A stretch of DNA of 64,000 nt from Orientallactaga sibirica (GCA_036365145.1 JAEOAD010000018.1:8140001-8204000); one strand, 5' to 3'. Positions 34,428-46,759 are shown, counted from the first letter of the stretch. The notes: generated from the letters alone by a model not told the origin. Translations and numbers: made by a program.

Positions 34428-34745
34428 CAATAAAGGTTTTTGAGGAAGATGAAAGAGAGTACATGTAAAGAGTAATGTACATGAAGGTTACATACTCTAC
34501 TTCCATGCCCAGTGGTAGGGAACATGGACTAGGGAAAATTTAACCCTTGGAAAGAGATTCAGAAGACAGCACAGGAGTACCAGGGCTCAGAGGAAGAAGT
34601 TTAAAATCTTTTTAAATTAAGGACAATAATGAAATCTCATTTATAAACTACTAAAGCCCCAGGGGAACAGTGTCAGAAATGAAGAAGATGAATACAGGAT
34701 TTGAGAAAAGGGAAGACAGACTACACAGGAGAAAAACTTGGAGGG
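34428..34745. other. RAB28 intron, unique sequence
   Basis: No gene or repeat is recognised. Confidence 0.5.
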
Positions 34746-34924
34746 TGAAGACACTAATTTTTTTTTTTTTTTCGAGGTAGGGTCTCACTCTGGCTCAGGC
34801 TGACCTGGAATTAACTATGTAGTCTCAGGGTGGCCTCGAACTCACGACAATCCTCCTACCTTTGCCTCCCTAGTGCTGGGATTAAAGGTGTGCGCCACCA
34901 TGCCTGGCTTGAAGACATTAATTT
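34746..34924 (-). mobile_element. B1 SINE with target-site duplication
   Basis: Minus-strand B1 at about 34757-34908, flanked by 'gaagacactaattttt' and 'gaagacattaattttt'. Confidence 0.93.
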
Positions 34925-34949
34925 TTAAATATTTTTTAAATTAAGATCA

Positions 34950-35210
34950 GAGAAGGGCATGGTGGCACATCCTTATAATCTTGACACTGAGGTTGAAGCA
35001 GAAAGATTATAGGATTGTGGTCAGCATGGGCTACAAACTGAGCTGAGAGTGTTCTTGTACTCCTGTTCCTCCTGCTTTTACTCCCCAAGTGCTAGGAGGA
35101 AAGTATGCACCAGCATACCTGTTTTATGCACTGTTTGGATCAAATCTAGGGCTTTGAGAATGTTAGGCAAGCATTCTACCAAATGAGCTCCATATGCAGT
35201 TCTGAAAATC
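34950..35210. mobile_element. Old SINE fragments (B1-like plus, B4-like minus)
   Basis: 'gggcatggtggcacatcctt' opens a decayed plus-strand B1 at about 34950-35040. 'caagtgctaggaggaaagta' to 'ctaccaaatgagctccatat' looks like a minus-strand B4 end. Confidence 0.5.
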
Positions 35211-35289
35211 ATGTATTAGAGAAGGGATTAACTAGACTATATTTTGTTTTTTCATCTTTAATATATTTTTTAAGTTGTATAAAAATTCA

Positions 35290-35830
35290 CAACTTAAAAG
35301 TAGGCAAAGGACTTACATAGACATTTCTTCAAAGACAATGTATCACATGAGTAGTGAAAATCAAAACAAAGAGACATCACTTCAAATCCATAAGAATGGC
35401 TACTATCAAAACAATAAATAGGTAAATAACAATAAGTGTCAATAAGAATGTGGAGAAATTGGAACCCTTGCACACTGTAGGTAAAACTATACTAGAATGG
35501 TACAACTGCTATAGAAAATACTATGGAGGTTCCTCAGAAAAATCTGAAGGTGAATTAATATATGATCCAACAATTCCACTATTGGGTATATACTCAAAAT
35601 TTAAAGTAGGGTTTCAAAACCACATTGGCACAGTCATATCCATAACAACACTAGACATAATAGCTAAGAGGTGGAAGCAACCTAAATGTCCACCAATGGA
35701 TGAATAAGGAAAATATGGTGGATTCAAAGTGATTACTTATCCCTAAGAATGAAGAAAATTCTGTTACTTGCAAAACATGTGGGTATTGGACTATGTGAAA
35801 TAAGGCAGTCAAATAACACTCTATTTTACT
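35290..35830 (+). mobile_element. Old L1 ORF2 3' end and 3'UTR
   Basis: The plus strand reads as a decayed end of ORF2. Examples are 'gaatggctactatcaaaaca', an E-K-L-E-P-L-H-T-V-G type stretch and I-Y-D-P-T-I-P-L-L-G at 35450-35707. An L1 3'UTR then follows ('tgtgggtattggactatgtg'). It is more diverged than the jerboa L1s here, so it is an older mammalian L1. Confidence 0.85.
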
Positions 35831-35989
35831 AGTTATAACAAAATTAATTCAATATCATAACAGATGACCATGACCTTTATTGTTAACTTTCATGATCTAG
35901 ATATTATGAGGCTATATATAAGAAGCAGTTTAAATTAAGAAACATATTTCATAGACTTCTCAGTTTATATTAAGGCATACAGAAAAGAA

Positions 35990-36140
35990 GCCGGGTATGG
36001 TGGTGCATGCCTTTAATCCCTGCACTTGGGAGGCAGAGATAGGAGGAGCACCACGAGTTTGAGGCCACCCTGAGAATACATACTGAATTCCAGGTCATCC
36101 TGAACTGCAGTGAAACCCTACCCTGAAAAACGGAGGAGGA
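35990..36140 (+). mobile_element. B1 SINE
   Basis: 'ccgggtatggtggtgcatgc' onward, with most B1 landmarks and a short GGA-rich tail. Confidence 0.9.
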
Positions 36141-37189
36141 GGAAGATACATTGCTTGTTCAGTTGTTGGTGACTTATATTTCCTAATAGTTTAAATATTA
36201 CTGGGTGCAGGGCTTCCATCTTGGTTCCAATATGATCTCTCAATGACCTGAAACTGCAGCCTGTAGTTTCATCAATAGGGTCTTACTATTTATTTCTGGG
36301 TGTGGGGAGGGGCAGTAACCAAGTGCTTTGGCATTTTGGGATACATTGTTCTGGGGGCCTCATGGGCTTGCCTGTGGGGGGATAACACAAATCTGGCACT
36401 GAAATATATCAGCAACAGCCTATGGTTTTAGGATAAAGCTTTCTCTACCCATACAGAGTGCTTCTGCCTAATGCCTCTCCTTAAGAGAGTTATATCATTA
36501 ATTAATATTAAAGTTTAATTAATGTTTATTAACCAAGAGGTAGGTATTTAGGGTGCTAATTCATGCCATCACTAATTTTGTATCTCCAATTTTTCTCTTA
36601 CCCTTGTTCCCCCCAGACACTTTCATCCCTGGTATTCAATAACCCCACTTGCATATCTGCTAACCCCTCCTCTGATCTATCCATACTTCTCTCTAAGCCT
36701 CACTCTAGCTTCTTTACCAGTTCTCCTGAGACAACAACTTACAAACAAGTCAAACTATTCCATGTTAGGTTCTACATATGACAGAGAACAGGCAGATTGT
36801 GTCTTTCTGGGCCTGGGTAATCTCACTTAGTGTAAGTTTTTCCAGATCCACCCATTTTCCTGCTTATTTTATAATTTCAGTTTTCACTGCTGAGTAGAAC
36901 TCCATTGTGTACCACATCTATATGATCTATTCATCAGTTGATGGGCACTGGGGCTAATACCATTTCCCAGCTATTGTGAATATATCAGCAACAAACATGG
37001 CTAAGCAAGTAACTCTACATTAAAGAGTACAGTACTTTTTAGATTTTCTTTTATAGGAACCTCTATACTGGTTTTCCTAACAGCTGTACAGGTTTGCAAT
37101 AATACAAAAAGTGGATGTATTCTTCTTTCACCACAACCATGCCAGCATATTTTGCAATATTAATTTTTTTATTTTGGGTCAGATTTTTA

Positions 37190-37330
37190 AAAATATTTTT
37201 ATTAGTTATGTATATAGTATATACACAGCCATGACGGGACCATCATTAGCCTTCTCCCTGTCCTCCCCCATGGGTAATGTGGGTCACTTAGCACAAAGAA
37301 CACTCAACCCCTACCATATGATTTTTTGAT
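37190..37330 (-). mobile_element. L1 3'-end fragment nested in copy E
   Basis: 'ttttattagttatgtatata' followed by 'cagccatgacgggaccatca' and 'cccatgggtaatgtgggtc' is the reverse complement of the L1 3' end at 53028-53162. It interrupts the ORF2 remnant of copy E. Confidence 0.75.
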
Positions 37331-37837
37331 GATAGGCATTCAGATTGGAGATGGAATCTCAAAGTAGTTTTAATTTGCATTTCTAATGGCCAAAGATGAA
37401 CATCTTCTTAGATGTTTGTTGGCCATTTGCATTTCTTCCTTTGAGAACTCTCTGTTCAATTCCACTCCATAATTTTTACGTGAGTTGTTTGTTACTGCTT
37501 TTTTCTTTAGTTCTTTGTGTATTCTAGATATTAAACCTCTGTTGGTTGTAGAGCTGGCAAAGCTTTTCTCCCATTCTGTAGGGTGTCTATTAACACTGTT
37601 GATAATGGTTATGTGTATCTGTACAAGTGTTTTAGTTTCATAAGATCCCAATGGTTGCATGTCTAATTCCTTGGACTACTGGGATCTTATTCAGAGAGCC
37701 TTTCCCTGTGCCTATATCTTACAGAGTGTTCTCTGAACATTTTCTTCTAGTTATTTTAGACATTCAGGTCTTATATTGAAGTCCTTGATCCATTTGGATT
37801 TGACTTTTGTGTAGGGAGAAAGAAAGGGGTCTAGATT

Positions 37838-37995
37838 CACTTTTTTTTTTTTTTCCCCGAGGTAAGGTCTCACTCAAACCCAGACTGATCTGGAATTCAC
37901 TCTGTATTCTCAGGGTGGCTTCAAACTCACAGCAATCCTCCTACCTCTGCCTCCCAAGTGCTGGGATTAAAGGTGTGTGAAACCATGCCCGGCTA
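37838..37995 (-). mobile_element. B1 SINE in L1 copy E
   Basis: Minus-strand B1. The host L1 sequence 'gattcactttt' and 'ggttcacttttaa' repeats around it. Confidence 0.9.
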
Positions 37996-39654
37996 GGTTC
38001 ACTTTTAAACATGTAGTTATCCAATTTCTCCAGCACCATTTGTTGAAGATGTTACCTTTTCTCGAGTGTGCAGTTTTGGCCTCTTTGTCAAAGATCAGGT
38101 GGCTATAGTTACTATAACTTATAGTTGGATCTTCTATTCCATTGATTCTTGTGTCTATTTTGAACCAGTGTCATGATGTTTGTATTGCTATGCTTTGTAG
38201 TATATCTTGAAATTGGGTAGGGTCATACCACCAATAGTATTCTGCTTGCTCACAACATTTTTTGGCCTTTTGTGCTTCCATAAGAATTTTGAGATTTTTT
38301 TTTATTTCAATGAAAAATTGTGCTATAATTTTGATTGCAACTGTATTGAATCTGTATGTTGTTTTTGGAAGGATTGCTATTTTCACAATATTAATTCTGC
38401 CAATCCATGACTCATGTTGTCCTCAATTTCTTCCTTGGATATTTTAATGTTTTTATTGCATAGGTCTTTCACTTCCTTGATTGAATATGTTCTGGATATT
38501 ATTAATGGTCCCCTATTTCTTTCTCTTTGGGTTTGTCATTAGTATGCATGAAGACTACTGATGTGATTCACTTTGCTCACTTTGCTGAAAGTATTTTTTA
38601 GCACTGGGAAGTTTTTTTTTTTTTTATGGAGTTTTCAGGTATCTTAAGTATAGAATCATACCACCTGTAAATAAGATTAATTTAACTTCTTCCTTCCTAA
38701 TTCCTTTTATTTCTTTGTATTTATTTATAAATTTATATATACATATATTTATATATTTACATTTATTTATATCATTTTATTTATTTCTCATCTCATTGCT
38801 TGGAGTTAGGACTTCAAGAACTATGTTCAATTGTGGTGGTGAGAGTGGACACCATTATCATAATTCCAGACTTTAGTAGGAATGCTTCACGTTTTGCCCC
38901 ATTTAGTATGAAATGGGCTTTAAGATCTGTTGTATATACCCTTTATTGTTTTGAGATATGATCTCTATTCTCTCCCGTGTTTTAATCATGAATAGCTGTG
39001 TAATTTGCCAATGGCATTTTCTGTGTCAACTGAAATAACTGTGATTTATGTCCTTACAACTATTTATATTTATTATATTTACTGATTTCCATGTACATCT
39101 CTGGGAGAATAATCTACTTCATCGAGGTGGATGATATTTTTGATGTGTTCGTTAATTTAAGTTGTAAGAATTTTATTGAAAATTTTTGTGTCTAAATTCA
39201 CCACAGATAGTGACCTATAATCTTCTTGTGTCTGTGTGATTTTGGTATTAGTGGCTTCATAGAAGAATTTAGGGAGCATTTCCCATTTCATGAAATGATG
39301 ATTGAAGAAGTGGCTTTAGTTCTTTTATAAAGGTTTGGTAGAATTCAACAATGAATCTATCTGTGCCTGGAGTGTTTTTGTTTGGGAAGCTTTTAATTAC
39401 ACCTTTAAACTCGTTAGATGTTATAGCTGTAGTCAGGTAATTTATCTCGTCTGAGTTTAGTTTTGGTAGGTGATGAGTCAAGAACTTCATCTGTTTCTTC
39501 TAGATATTCCAATTTGGTGAAATATAAGTTGAAATATGTCCTTATGGTTCTCCCAATTTCATTGATATCTCTTGTAACATCTCATTTTTTATCTTTTAAT
39601 CTTGCTGATTGGTGTCTTCTCTGTTTTTCTTTCTTTCTTTTTTCTTTTTCTTTT

Positions 39655-39835
39655 CTTTCTTTCTTTCTTTTTTTTTTTGTTGTTGTTGTGGTTTTTCGAG
39701 GTAGGGTCACTAGCTTAGGCTGACCTGGAATTCACTGTGTAGTGTCAGGGTGGCCTCGAACTCATGGTGATCCTCCTACTTCTGCCTCCCAAGTGCTGGG
39801 ATTAAAGGTGTGCACCACCACACCCGGCTTCTCTG
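39655..39835 (-). mobile_element. B1 SINE in L1 copy E
   Basis: Minus-strand B1 with a TTTTC/TTG-rich tail region. 'cttctctgtttt' occurs on both sides (about 39616 and 39829). Confidence 0.92.
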
Positions 39836-40078
39836 TTTTCCTTTGCCTCGGTTTGAACAGACCATTTTATTTATTCAAAGAATCTGTTCTTTCTTTCAAC
39901 AATTTTTAAAATTGTTTTCTTAATTTCTAATTCATTGATTTTTGCTGCTTTTATCTTACTTATTTCTGTATTATACTTCTAGTTTTGGATTTTTCATTGT
40001 TTTCAATGTTTCTGATGAATTGTTATTTATTGACGATCACTCTGTTTGTTCTAGGAATTTTTAAGTTTCATTCTTGAT

Positions 40079-40350
40079 TTCGTCAACAACCTATTCATGG
40101 TTCAATAGTGTGATGTTCAATCTCCAGAAGTTTGCTATTTTCTGCTCTGTCTCTTGTCAATAATTTCTACCTTTATGGCATTTTAGCCAGATATATAATA
40201 TAGAGAGCATTCTTGATAGTTTCAACAGCCCACTCATGGTTCAATAATGTGATTTCAATTTCCAGGTGTTTGTCTATTTTCTCTTGTATCACTTGTCATC
40301 AATTTCTACCTTTATAGCACTGTGACCAGATATATAATATAGGGAGATAT
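40079..40350. repeat. About 139-bp tandem duplication in L1 copy E
   Basis: 'catggttcaata' and 'ccagatatataatata' each occur twice at a spacing of about 139 bp. The copies have diverged substantially, so this is an old internal duplication. Confidence 0.8.
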
Positions 40351-40449
40351 GACAATTTTCATAAATTTGTGGAGATATCATTTTTGCCCTAATATATGAT
40401 CTATATTACAGAAGGTTCCATTGGATTCTTAGAAGAATATGTATTCTGT

Positions 40450-40701
40450 AAAGATTGAATGAAGGGCTGGAAAGATGGCTTAGCAGTTAAGGTGCCTGTC
40501 TGCAAAGCCTAACAATGCTCGTTAAGATTCTCCAGGTCCTACGTTTAGCCATATGCCAAAGTGATACAAGGGTGCAATGCTACACTTGCCCAAAAGAGGA
40601 CGCATGCATCTGGAGTTCATTCACAGTGGCTGCTGGTGCGTCCATTCTCTCTCTGCCTCTTCCTTTCTGTCTCTCTCTTTCTCAAATAAAAGATTGAATG
40701 A
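40450..40701 (+). mobile_element. tRNA-derived jerboa-type SINE with exact target-site duplication
   Basis: Head 'gggctggaaagatggcttag', CT-rich region and 'ctcaaat' tail. The exact direct repeat 'aaagattgaatgaa' flanks it. Confidence 0.95.
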
Positions 40702-41249
40702 AATGTTATGTTGATGTATATTAAGCCCATTTGATCTACAGTGTTGCTTATCACTCAGATTTCTCTATTTTCTGTTTAGATGATATGCCTATGGATAATA
40801 GAGGTATTAAAGTAACCCATTATTGTGTTGGGGTATCTGATTTGGCTTTATAAAATTTGGTGCACCTATGTTTAGTAAATATAGGATTATACTCATAATA
40901 TCCTCTTGTAGAATTAAACCTTTGATGAGTATAAAGCACCCTTCTTTCTCTTTTTTGATTATTTTTGGTTTAAAATCTATACTGTGTGTTATTAGTATAG
41001 CCACACCTGTTTGTTTCTTAATTTCATTACTTGGATTACCTGTAATCAGTCTTTCATCCTAAAGTGATGTATATCCTAAATTATAAGGTGGATTTCTTGA
41101 AAACAGCAAATACTTGGGTCCTCTTTTCCAATTCAGCTTCTTACCCAGTGTCTTTTTTGGGGAATGGCACCCACTGATATTCATATTTATAATTGTGAGG
41201 TGTCAGTTAATCACTACCAAGTTGATGACTTTGTCTAGTTTGGTGTTTC

Positions 41250-41515
41250 ATTTTTAAAATATTTTTATTTATTTATTTGCAAGCAAAGAATGACAGTTGA
41301 GAAGACAGGAGAGAGAGAGAGAAAAAGAGAGAGGGAGGGGGAAAGGGAGGGAGGGAGGGGAGAATAGGTATGCAGTGTCTAATTACTGCAAATGAACTCT
41401 AGGTGCATTTGCCACTTTGTGCATCTAGCTTTACATGGAAACTGCAGAATCAAACTAGGGTCCTCAGGCTTTGCAGGCAAGTGCCTTAGCCACTGAACTA
41501 TCTCTCCAGCGTGAC
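41250..41515 (-). mobile_element. tRNA-derived jerboa-type SINE
   Basis: Minus strand: GA-rich tract at 41310-41360, then 'gcaggcaagtgccttagcca' and 'ctgaactatctctccagc', the reverse of the usual head. Confidence 0.9.
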
Positions 41516-41904
41516 ATTTAATGTTTTCTTGATCTTCATTTGATTTTTCAAGTCTGTTCCTAGTTTTGGTTATTGTTTTCCTTCCTGTAGCTTCTTGAAT
41601 ATTTTTAGTCTCTTTTCTTCAGTGCAAAGTATCTCATCTAGGATTCTCTGTATGACTGGCTCAGTGCTTTTATATTCATAAAGGCAGTATTCATCATGAA
41701 AAGTTTCTATTCACCTTCAATCATGAAGAATATTTTTGCTGGATACAGTACCTTGGGGTTGAAGCCGTGGTCTGTCAAAATTCAAAATATGCCATTCCAA
41801 AGAGTTTCCAATGAAAAATCAGATATAATCCTGATGGGCTTGCATTAGTAAGCGAGGCATTATTTATTTCTTATAGCTCTTTCTCTGCTTTCTGTGTTTG
41901 GTGA

Positions 41905-42068
41905 ATTTGTGTTTGTTTGTTTGTTTGTTTGTTTTTCAAGGTAGGGTCTTGCTCTAGTCCAGGCTGACCTGGAATTCACTATGTAGTCTCAGGGTGGCCT
42001 CGAACTCATAGCAATTCTCCTACCTCTGCCTCCCAAGTGCTGGAATTAAAGGTGTGAGCCACCCGGCT
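41905..42068 (-). mobile_element. B1 SINE with GTTT-repeat tail
   Basis: Minus-strand B1. Its tail is a (GTTT)n run on the plus strand (41909-41935). Confidence 0.9.
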
Positions 42069-42426
42069 GTTGGTGTTTTAACTATAATGTGATTGATATG
42101 GGTAATTTCTCCTTTGGTCCTACCTATTTGGTATTCTGTATGCCTCCTACACATGGATGGGCCTCTCTTTCAAAAGATTTGGAAAATTTTCTTCTTGACT
42201 TTTATTGAAGATATTCTATGCCTTTGACTATATAGTTCTTCTCCTTCTAGTATTTCCATGATTAAATGCTTGGTCTTTTTAAGGTGTCCCACATTTCCCT
42301 GATGTTCTCACATTTTTTTGAACTTGTCATAGATTTTGGCCTCCCTATTTCCTGTCTTATACTCAAGGCCTGATAGTCTGTCCTCCATATGATCTATTCT
42401 GTTGGTAAGAATTCCTTGGGAGCCTA

Positions 42427-42672
42427 TCATTGAATTACTTCACTTTTTGTTTCCATTAGGTGTTTCTTCAGCATCACCACTTCCTTATTGAATTCCATTT
42501 TCATTTCCTGGTTTGACTTTATTTCACTTAGTTGCTTATGTGTGCTCTCTTGGAATTTATTCATGAATTTAATGATGTCTTCTCTTTCATTCTGCTGACT
42601 ATGGAGTTCTGGTTGTTGATTCTCTTCCATTTCATTCAGCCATCTACAGGGCTTTTGTTTCTTGTCTTCCAT
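42427..42672 (-). pseudogene. L1 ORF1 remnant (copy E), coiled-coil part
   Basis: Eighty-one codons rich in Glu, Lys and Gln (start M-E-D-K-K-Q-K, later K-E-V-V-M-L-K-K-H) match the N-terminal coiled coil that trimerises L1 ORF1 protein. The rest of ORF1 is not open. It is a fragment in a dead element. Confidence 0.75.
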
Positions 42673-42867
42673 TTTATTCAGCTTTAGTCCCAGCTTTATT
42701 AAGTTTGTTGAATACGCTTATCATAATTGCATCCTGGGATCCTTTGCATTTTCCTCTAAATAGTTTTCCTTGGAGGCTTACACTATGGGAGTAGATATTC
42801 TTGGTGGGGATATTTTGCATTGGTTTCTTGTATTTCTTGGGTTGGTGTTTGCCTATCTGTTTTGCTT

Positions 42868-43057
42868 AGAATGAAGCTCCAAGCCAGGAGTGGTGGTGCA
42901 CGCCTTTAATCCCAGCACTGGGGAGTCAGAGGTAGGAGGATCACCATGAGTTCAAGGCCACCCTGAGAATACAGAGTGAAGTCCAGGTCAGCCTGGGCTA
43001 GTGTGAGACCCTACCTCGAAAAACAAAACAAAACAAAAAAAAAGAATGAAGCTCCAG
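42868..43057 (+). mobile_element. B1 SINE in the 5'UTR of L1 copy E
   Basis: Plus-strand B1 with a CAAAA tail, flanked by 'agaatgaagctcca' on both sides (about 42869 and 43043). Confidence 0.94.
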
Positions 43058-43665
43058 TGGGGCCTGGGTTTGGAAGCCTGGACAGCCTTTTGTAAGGTAG
43101 GTCTGGGCTGGGCATATCAGAAGCTAGCAGCATACTCAGTGCATGGAAATTCTGTACAGGCATCTGTGCTAGGTGATCTTGGGAGTGTGATCACTACAGC
43201 CAGTGCAGGAGGGCCTCCTCTAGTAGTTCCTACTCAAGGCAGGTACTGGCAGGAAGCAGGGGACTGAGGACAGTATCAAATGGTCCTGTTCCACAATAAT
43301 CCTTTACCCAGGTGTACATGGCCCTGGTACTACCTGAGTGAGTAAATGGGTGCAGAGTCAGAGTGGTGCAGACCAGAAGGCCATGTAGTAAGGTTAGCAC
43401 CAAATGGGCCTTAAACCCCAATCAGTGCTTGTGGGCTTGTGTTTGACTAATGCAACTGAAAGAAAACAGTGGCGAGAATGTTCACCCTGAATGGCCTACT
43501 CAGGGTAGGTGCAGTTTCCACAGGGGCTTGTGCTGGGGAATACCACCAACACAGAGAGGGCCTAATCTAGTCATCCCTACTGAGAGCTGTGCAAAGGGCA
43601 AGCCTGACAGTGACATCAGTGCCAAATTGCTATACTGTATTTCTGAAGATCACTTTAAATTGTAA

Positions 43666-44364
43666 ACACAATATGTGATGTAATATGGATATATATATGT
43701 GTGTATGTATATATATGTTCAAGTTATTCATTCATGTTTTGAATAATGTATACATGTTTTAAAATACAATGTTAAAGATAATATATGCATATTGTTATTG
43801 AAAAAATAATTCAAATGAAGACTCTTAAAAATGTTGAGAAAGTCAAACTTCCCAGTCCTGGTCTGGGGGACCTTGGGCATAATCACTTTCTCTGTTTCCT
43901 CATGTATAAAATGGGGCAATTATGTACTGCTTTTATAAGGTGATTGCTGTGAAAAATTATAGTATCTAAAAAAATTAAACAAAGTGACTAATGACTGGCA
44001 CACAGTGAGGGACACATTTGTATACAAGGAATACATGAGGTATGGCCTAGTGTTGCTGCAGTTTGTCCAAGCACTCACTTGCTCAACCATTTACCCATCA
44101 TCTTTCTAAGTGCTTAAAGTACTAGGCGGACTAAGAGGAACACACGTAAAAGAGGTATGTGTTGTAATGTAATTCTAAGATGGATAGGTTTATGGACAAT
44201 TAGGTATAACAGGAATATAAAGAAACAAAATTCAAAAATTGCTTGGGAAGGATCTCACAGAAAAGTAGCCATGCTCTACCCATTCTTAACCTCACACATT
44301 CCAATCTACCTGATCGGAAAGTGTGAATACACACACCTGATCAGAAAGTGTGTCTACACACACA
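43666..44364. other. RAB28 intron with one MIR (about 43850-44010, plus)
   Basis: An AT/GT simple stretch lies near 43690-43715. The MIR is marked by 'ccttgggcataatcactttc' and 'cctcatgtataaaatggggc'. The rest is unique. Confidence 0.65.
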
Positions 44365-44440
44365 TAAAATACACACACACACACACACATACACACACAC
44401 ACACACATACATACATATACACACACATATATACATGTAT
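44365..44440. repeat. CA/TA microsatellite
   Basis: Mixed (CA)n with TA interruptions. It explains the His/Thr-rich and Val/Cys-rich open frames on the two strands. Confidence 0.95.
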
Positions 44441-44764
44441 ACATGCACAAAAAGGAAATTCTTATGGTTGACATATGTGATAAAACTTTCAATATCCCTG
44501 TTTGATTCAAAGTACTCCCACTGACTACAAAGAGTAACAATTGTTTCTAAATTCAGAATCTATTCAGAAGATAATTACATATGGTTGAAATTTTATACAA
44601 ATTGATGTAATGAATATTATATTTTTCTGTTGAGCCATTTTACATGCACAAGCAATGAACAGTTGAACAAACAGATGTTTTCATTACCTTCACAGTTATG
44701 CGACACATGTAATAAAAACTAGCAGACATGTAAACAAATGATGAAATTCAGTGGGAAGAGTGGT

Positions 44765-44892
44765 ACATATCAATAATTCCAACACTCAGAAGGGCTGTGA
44801 ATTCAAGACCAGCCTAAGTTACATAGTGAGTTCTAATTTAGCCTAGGCTTCACAAGAAATCCTACTGAAAAAAAAAGCTAAATAAGAAAGAA

Positions 44893-44935
<43 letters not shown>

Positions 44936-44936
44936 A
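44765..44936 (+). mobile_element. Old B1 SINE followed by a GT microsatellite
   Basis: 'cagcctaagttacatagtga' and 'tagcctaggcttcacaagaa' mark a decayed B1. Its tail region carries (GT)n at 44896-44933. Confidence 0.75.
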
Positions 44937-45074
44937 CAATAATCATAATCTAAAATGGGGAGGCAAAAAGGTGGCCAGATAAAGAGTAACTAAATTGAGG
45001 AGAACAGGCACCAGGAAAACAATTATGACAATTTTATACAGGGTAGCCATGAAAGATAGCCTTCTTTGATCTGA

Positions 45075-45215
45075 GATCTGTGATGCACTTCTTAAATCCC
45101 AGTACTGAAGAGGTGGAGGCAGGATGATCACTGTGAGTTTGAGACCAGCCTAGAGCTACAGAGTGAGTTCCAGGTCAGTCTGGGATAGAGTGAGACCCTA
45201 TGTTGAAAAAATGAA
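45075..45215 (+). mobile_element. B1 SINE
   Basis: 'ttaaatcccagtactgaaga' through 'ggtcagtctgggatagagtg', with a short A-tail and an AAGGG-rich stretch after it. Confidence 0.88.
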
Positions 45216-45265
45216 TAAGTAAACAAGGGGAAAGGGAAGGGAAGAGAAGGGAAGGGAAGTTACTG

Positions 45266-45440
45266 GGCTGGAGAGATGGCTCAGTGCTTAGAGATACTTG
45301 CAAAGCCTCACTGCCCAGGTTTGATTTCCCAGTATCCATGTAAAGCCAGATGCACAGAGTGGCACATGCATGCAATAGCAGGAGGCCCTGGTGCACCCAT
45401 ATTCATTTCTCTCTCTCTCCCTCCCTCTCTATGAAATAAT
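45266..45440 (+). mobile_element. tRNA-derived jerboa-type SINE (left arm of an inverted pair)
   Basis: Head 'gggctggagagatggctcag', internal 'ggaggccctggtgcaccca', CT-rich end. It faces the minus-strand copy at 45445-45710. Confidence 0.92.
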
Positions 45441-45722
45441 TTAAAAAAATTTTTTTAATTATTTTATTTTTGAGAGACATAGAGAGAGACAGACAGAGAG
45501 GGAGAGGAAGACAGATAGAGAGAATGGGCACGCCAGCAGTCTCTCAGCTGCTGTGAAGGAAATCCAGATGTGTGCGCCCCCTTGTGGTCAAGTGCGGCAT
45601 TGTGCCCTTGGGTCACTTTGCATCTGGCTAAACGTAGGACCTGGAGATTGGAACCAGGTTCTTAGGCTTAGCAGGCAGGCGCCTTAACCGCTAAGCCATC
45701 TCTCCAGCCCTGAAATAATTTT
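45432..45722 (-). mobile_element. tRNA-derived jerboa-type SINE (right arm of an inverted pair)
   Basis: Minus-strand copy, complete, ending in 'ccgctaagccatctctccag' on the plus strand. 'tgaaataattt' lies on both sides as its target-site duplication, so it inserted into the tail of the plus-strand copy. Confidence 0.93.
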
Positions 45723-45907
45723 TTTTTAACAAAATAAGTCAAGCAAGAAGAGGTTGAAGGGGGGAAAAGTATTTCCTTCACTGAAACAACAAAGAAAAAA
45801 TCCTTAGGAGGAAACAGCTGGTTGTGATTGAGCAAATGATAGTATTACCCTGATGCAGCAAGAGGAAGAAGCTACTCAAAGCCTACAACCAAGAGAACAA
45901 TATCTCT

Positions 45908-46080
45908 ACCAGGCGTGGTGGTGCAGCCTTTAATCTCAGCACATAGGAGGTGGAGGTAGAAAGATCACTGTGAGTTTGAGGCCAGCCTGAGACTACATAA
46001 TGAATTCCAGGTCAGCCTGGGCTAGAGTGAAACCCTACCTCAGAGAAAAGAAAAGAAGAAAAGAAAAAAGGAAAGGGGAA
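45908..46080 (+). mobile_element. B1 SINE
   Basis: 'ccaggcgtggtggtgcagcc' onward, with a long AAAAG-rich tail. Confidence 0.92.
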
Positions 46081-46499
46081 AAGAAAAGGCAACATAAAGC
46101 AAAGCAAAGAAAAAGCATAATATGATCTCTGCATTTTGGTAAAACTACTCTGCTGCCACAAGAAGGAAAAGATAGTAAAAGTCAAAAGCAGAAGCACAGG
46201 AAACATGAGAAAACTTCTGAAACTATGCAAATTCTACTTCAAAATTTCCAGAATTCTTTGGGTCATCACAATGGCCTTGGAGAAAAGATAAACATTATTC
46301 CAGTTTCACATGCACCAAAAACCAAGGTTTCTAAATGAACTGCCTAAAACTTAAGTACTAGTCACTGGTGGTAGCAAAAGTAGAATCATGCTACATGATT
46401 AAAGAGTGTCCAAAGAAGAAAAGTGCATCAACACCTTATCTTTTATTTTAAAAACAATTCTAAATAGAATAATTTTTAAAAACACTTTAGTTGCTAATA
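46081..46499. other. RAB28 intron, unique sequence
   Basis: No repeat or exon is recognised. Confidence 0.5.
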
Positions 46500-46759
46500 G
46501 TTTTATTTATTATTTATTATTTATTTTAGAAAGTATGAAAGAGGCAGATAGACAGACAGACGGAGGGAAGAGAGAGAGAGAGAGAGAGAGGGAGGGAGAG
46601 AATAAGAATGGGAATGCTAGGGTCTCTAGTCACTGAAAACAAACTCCAGATGCATGTGCCACCTTGTGCAGCTGGCTTTATGTGGGTACTAGGGACTTGA
46701 ACCTGGGTACTTAGGCTTTACAGGCAAGTGTATTAACCACTGAACCATCTCTCCAGTCC
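46500..46759 (-). mobile_element. tRNA-derived jerboa-type SINE
   Basis: Minus strand: TTTATTATTT tail, GA-rich tract (46569-46600), then 'ttaaccactgaaccatctct', the reverse head. Confidence 0.9.

Larger units (their letters stand above)
36190..43665 (-). mobile_element. Old L1 (copy E) on the RAB28-sense strand, interrupted by several SINEs
   Basis: On the minus strand, order by order: 5'UTR (about 43665-42680), ORF1 remnant (about 42680-42200), ORF2 remnant (about 41100-36800) and 3'UTR (about 36800-36190). Pieces of readable protein include the ORF1 coiled coil at 42427-42672, an endonuclease strip at 40807-41004 and RT-flanking pieces at 39269-39490 and 37370-37660. Insertions include SINEs at 37838, 39655, 40464, 41250, 41905 and 42870, and an L1 3' end at about 37190. 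Every frame is broken. Confidence 0.85.

Noticed and set aside
34137..34525. Ser/Pro/Leu-rich minus-strand frames of 97-119 codons
   Set aside because: These are translation of the polypurine microsatellite in three frames; there is no domain or start context.
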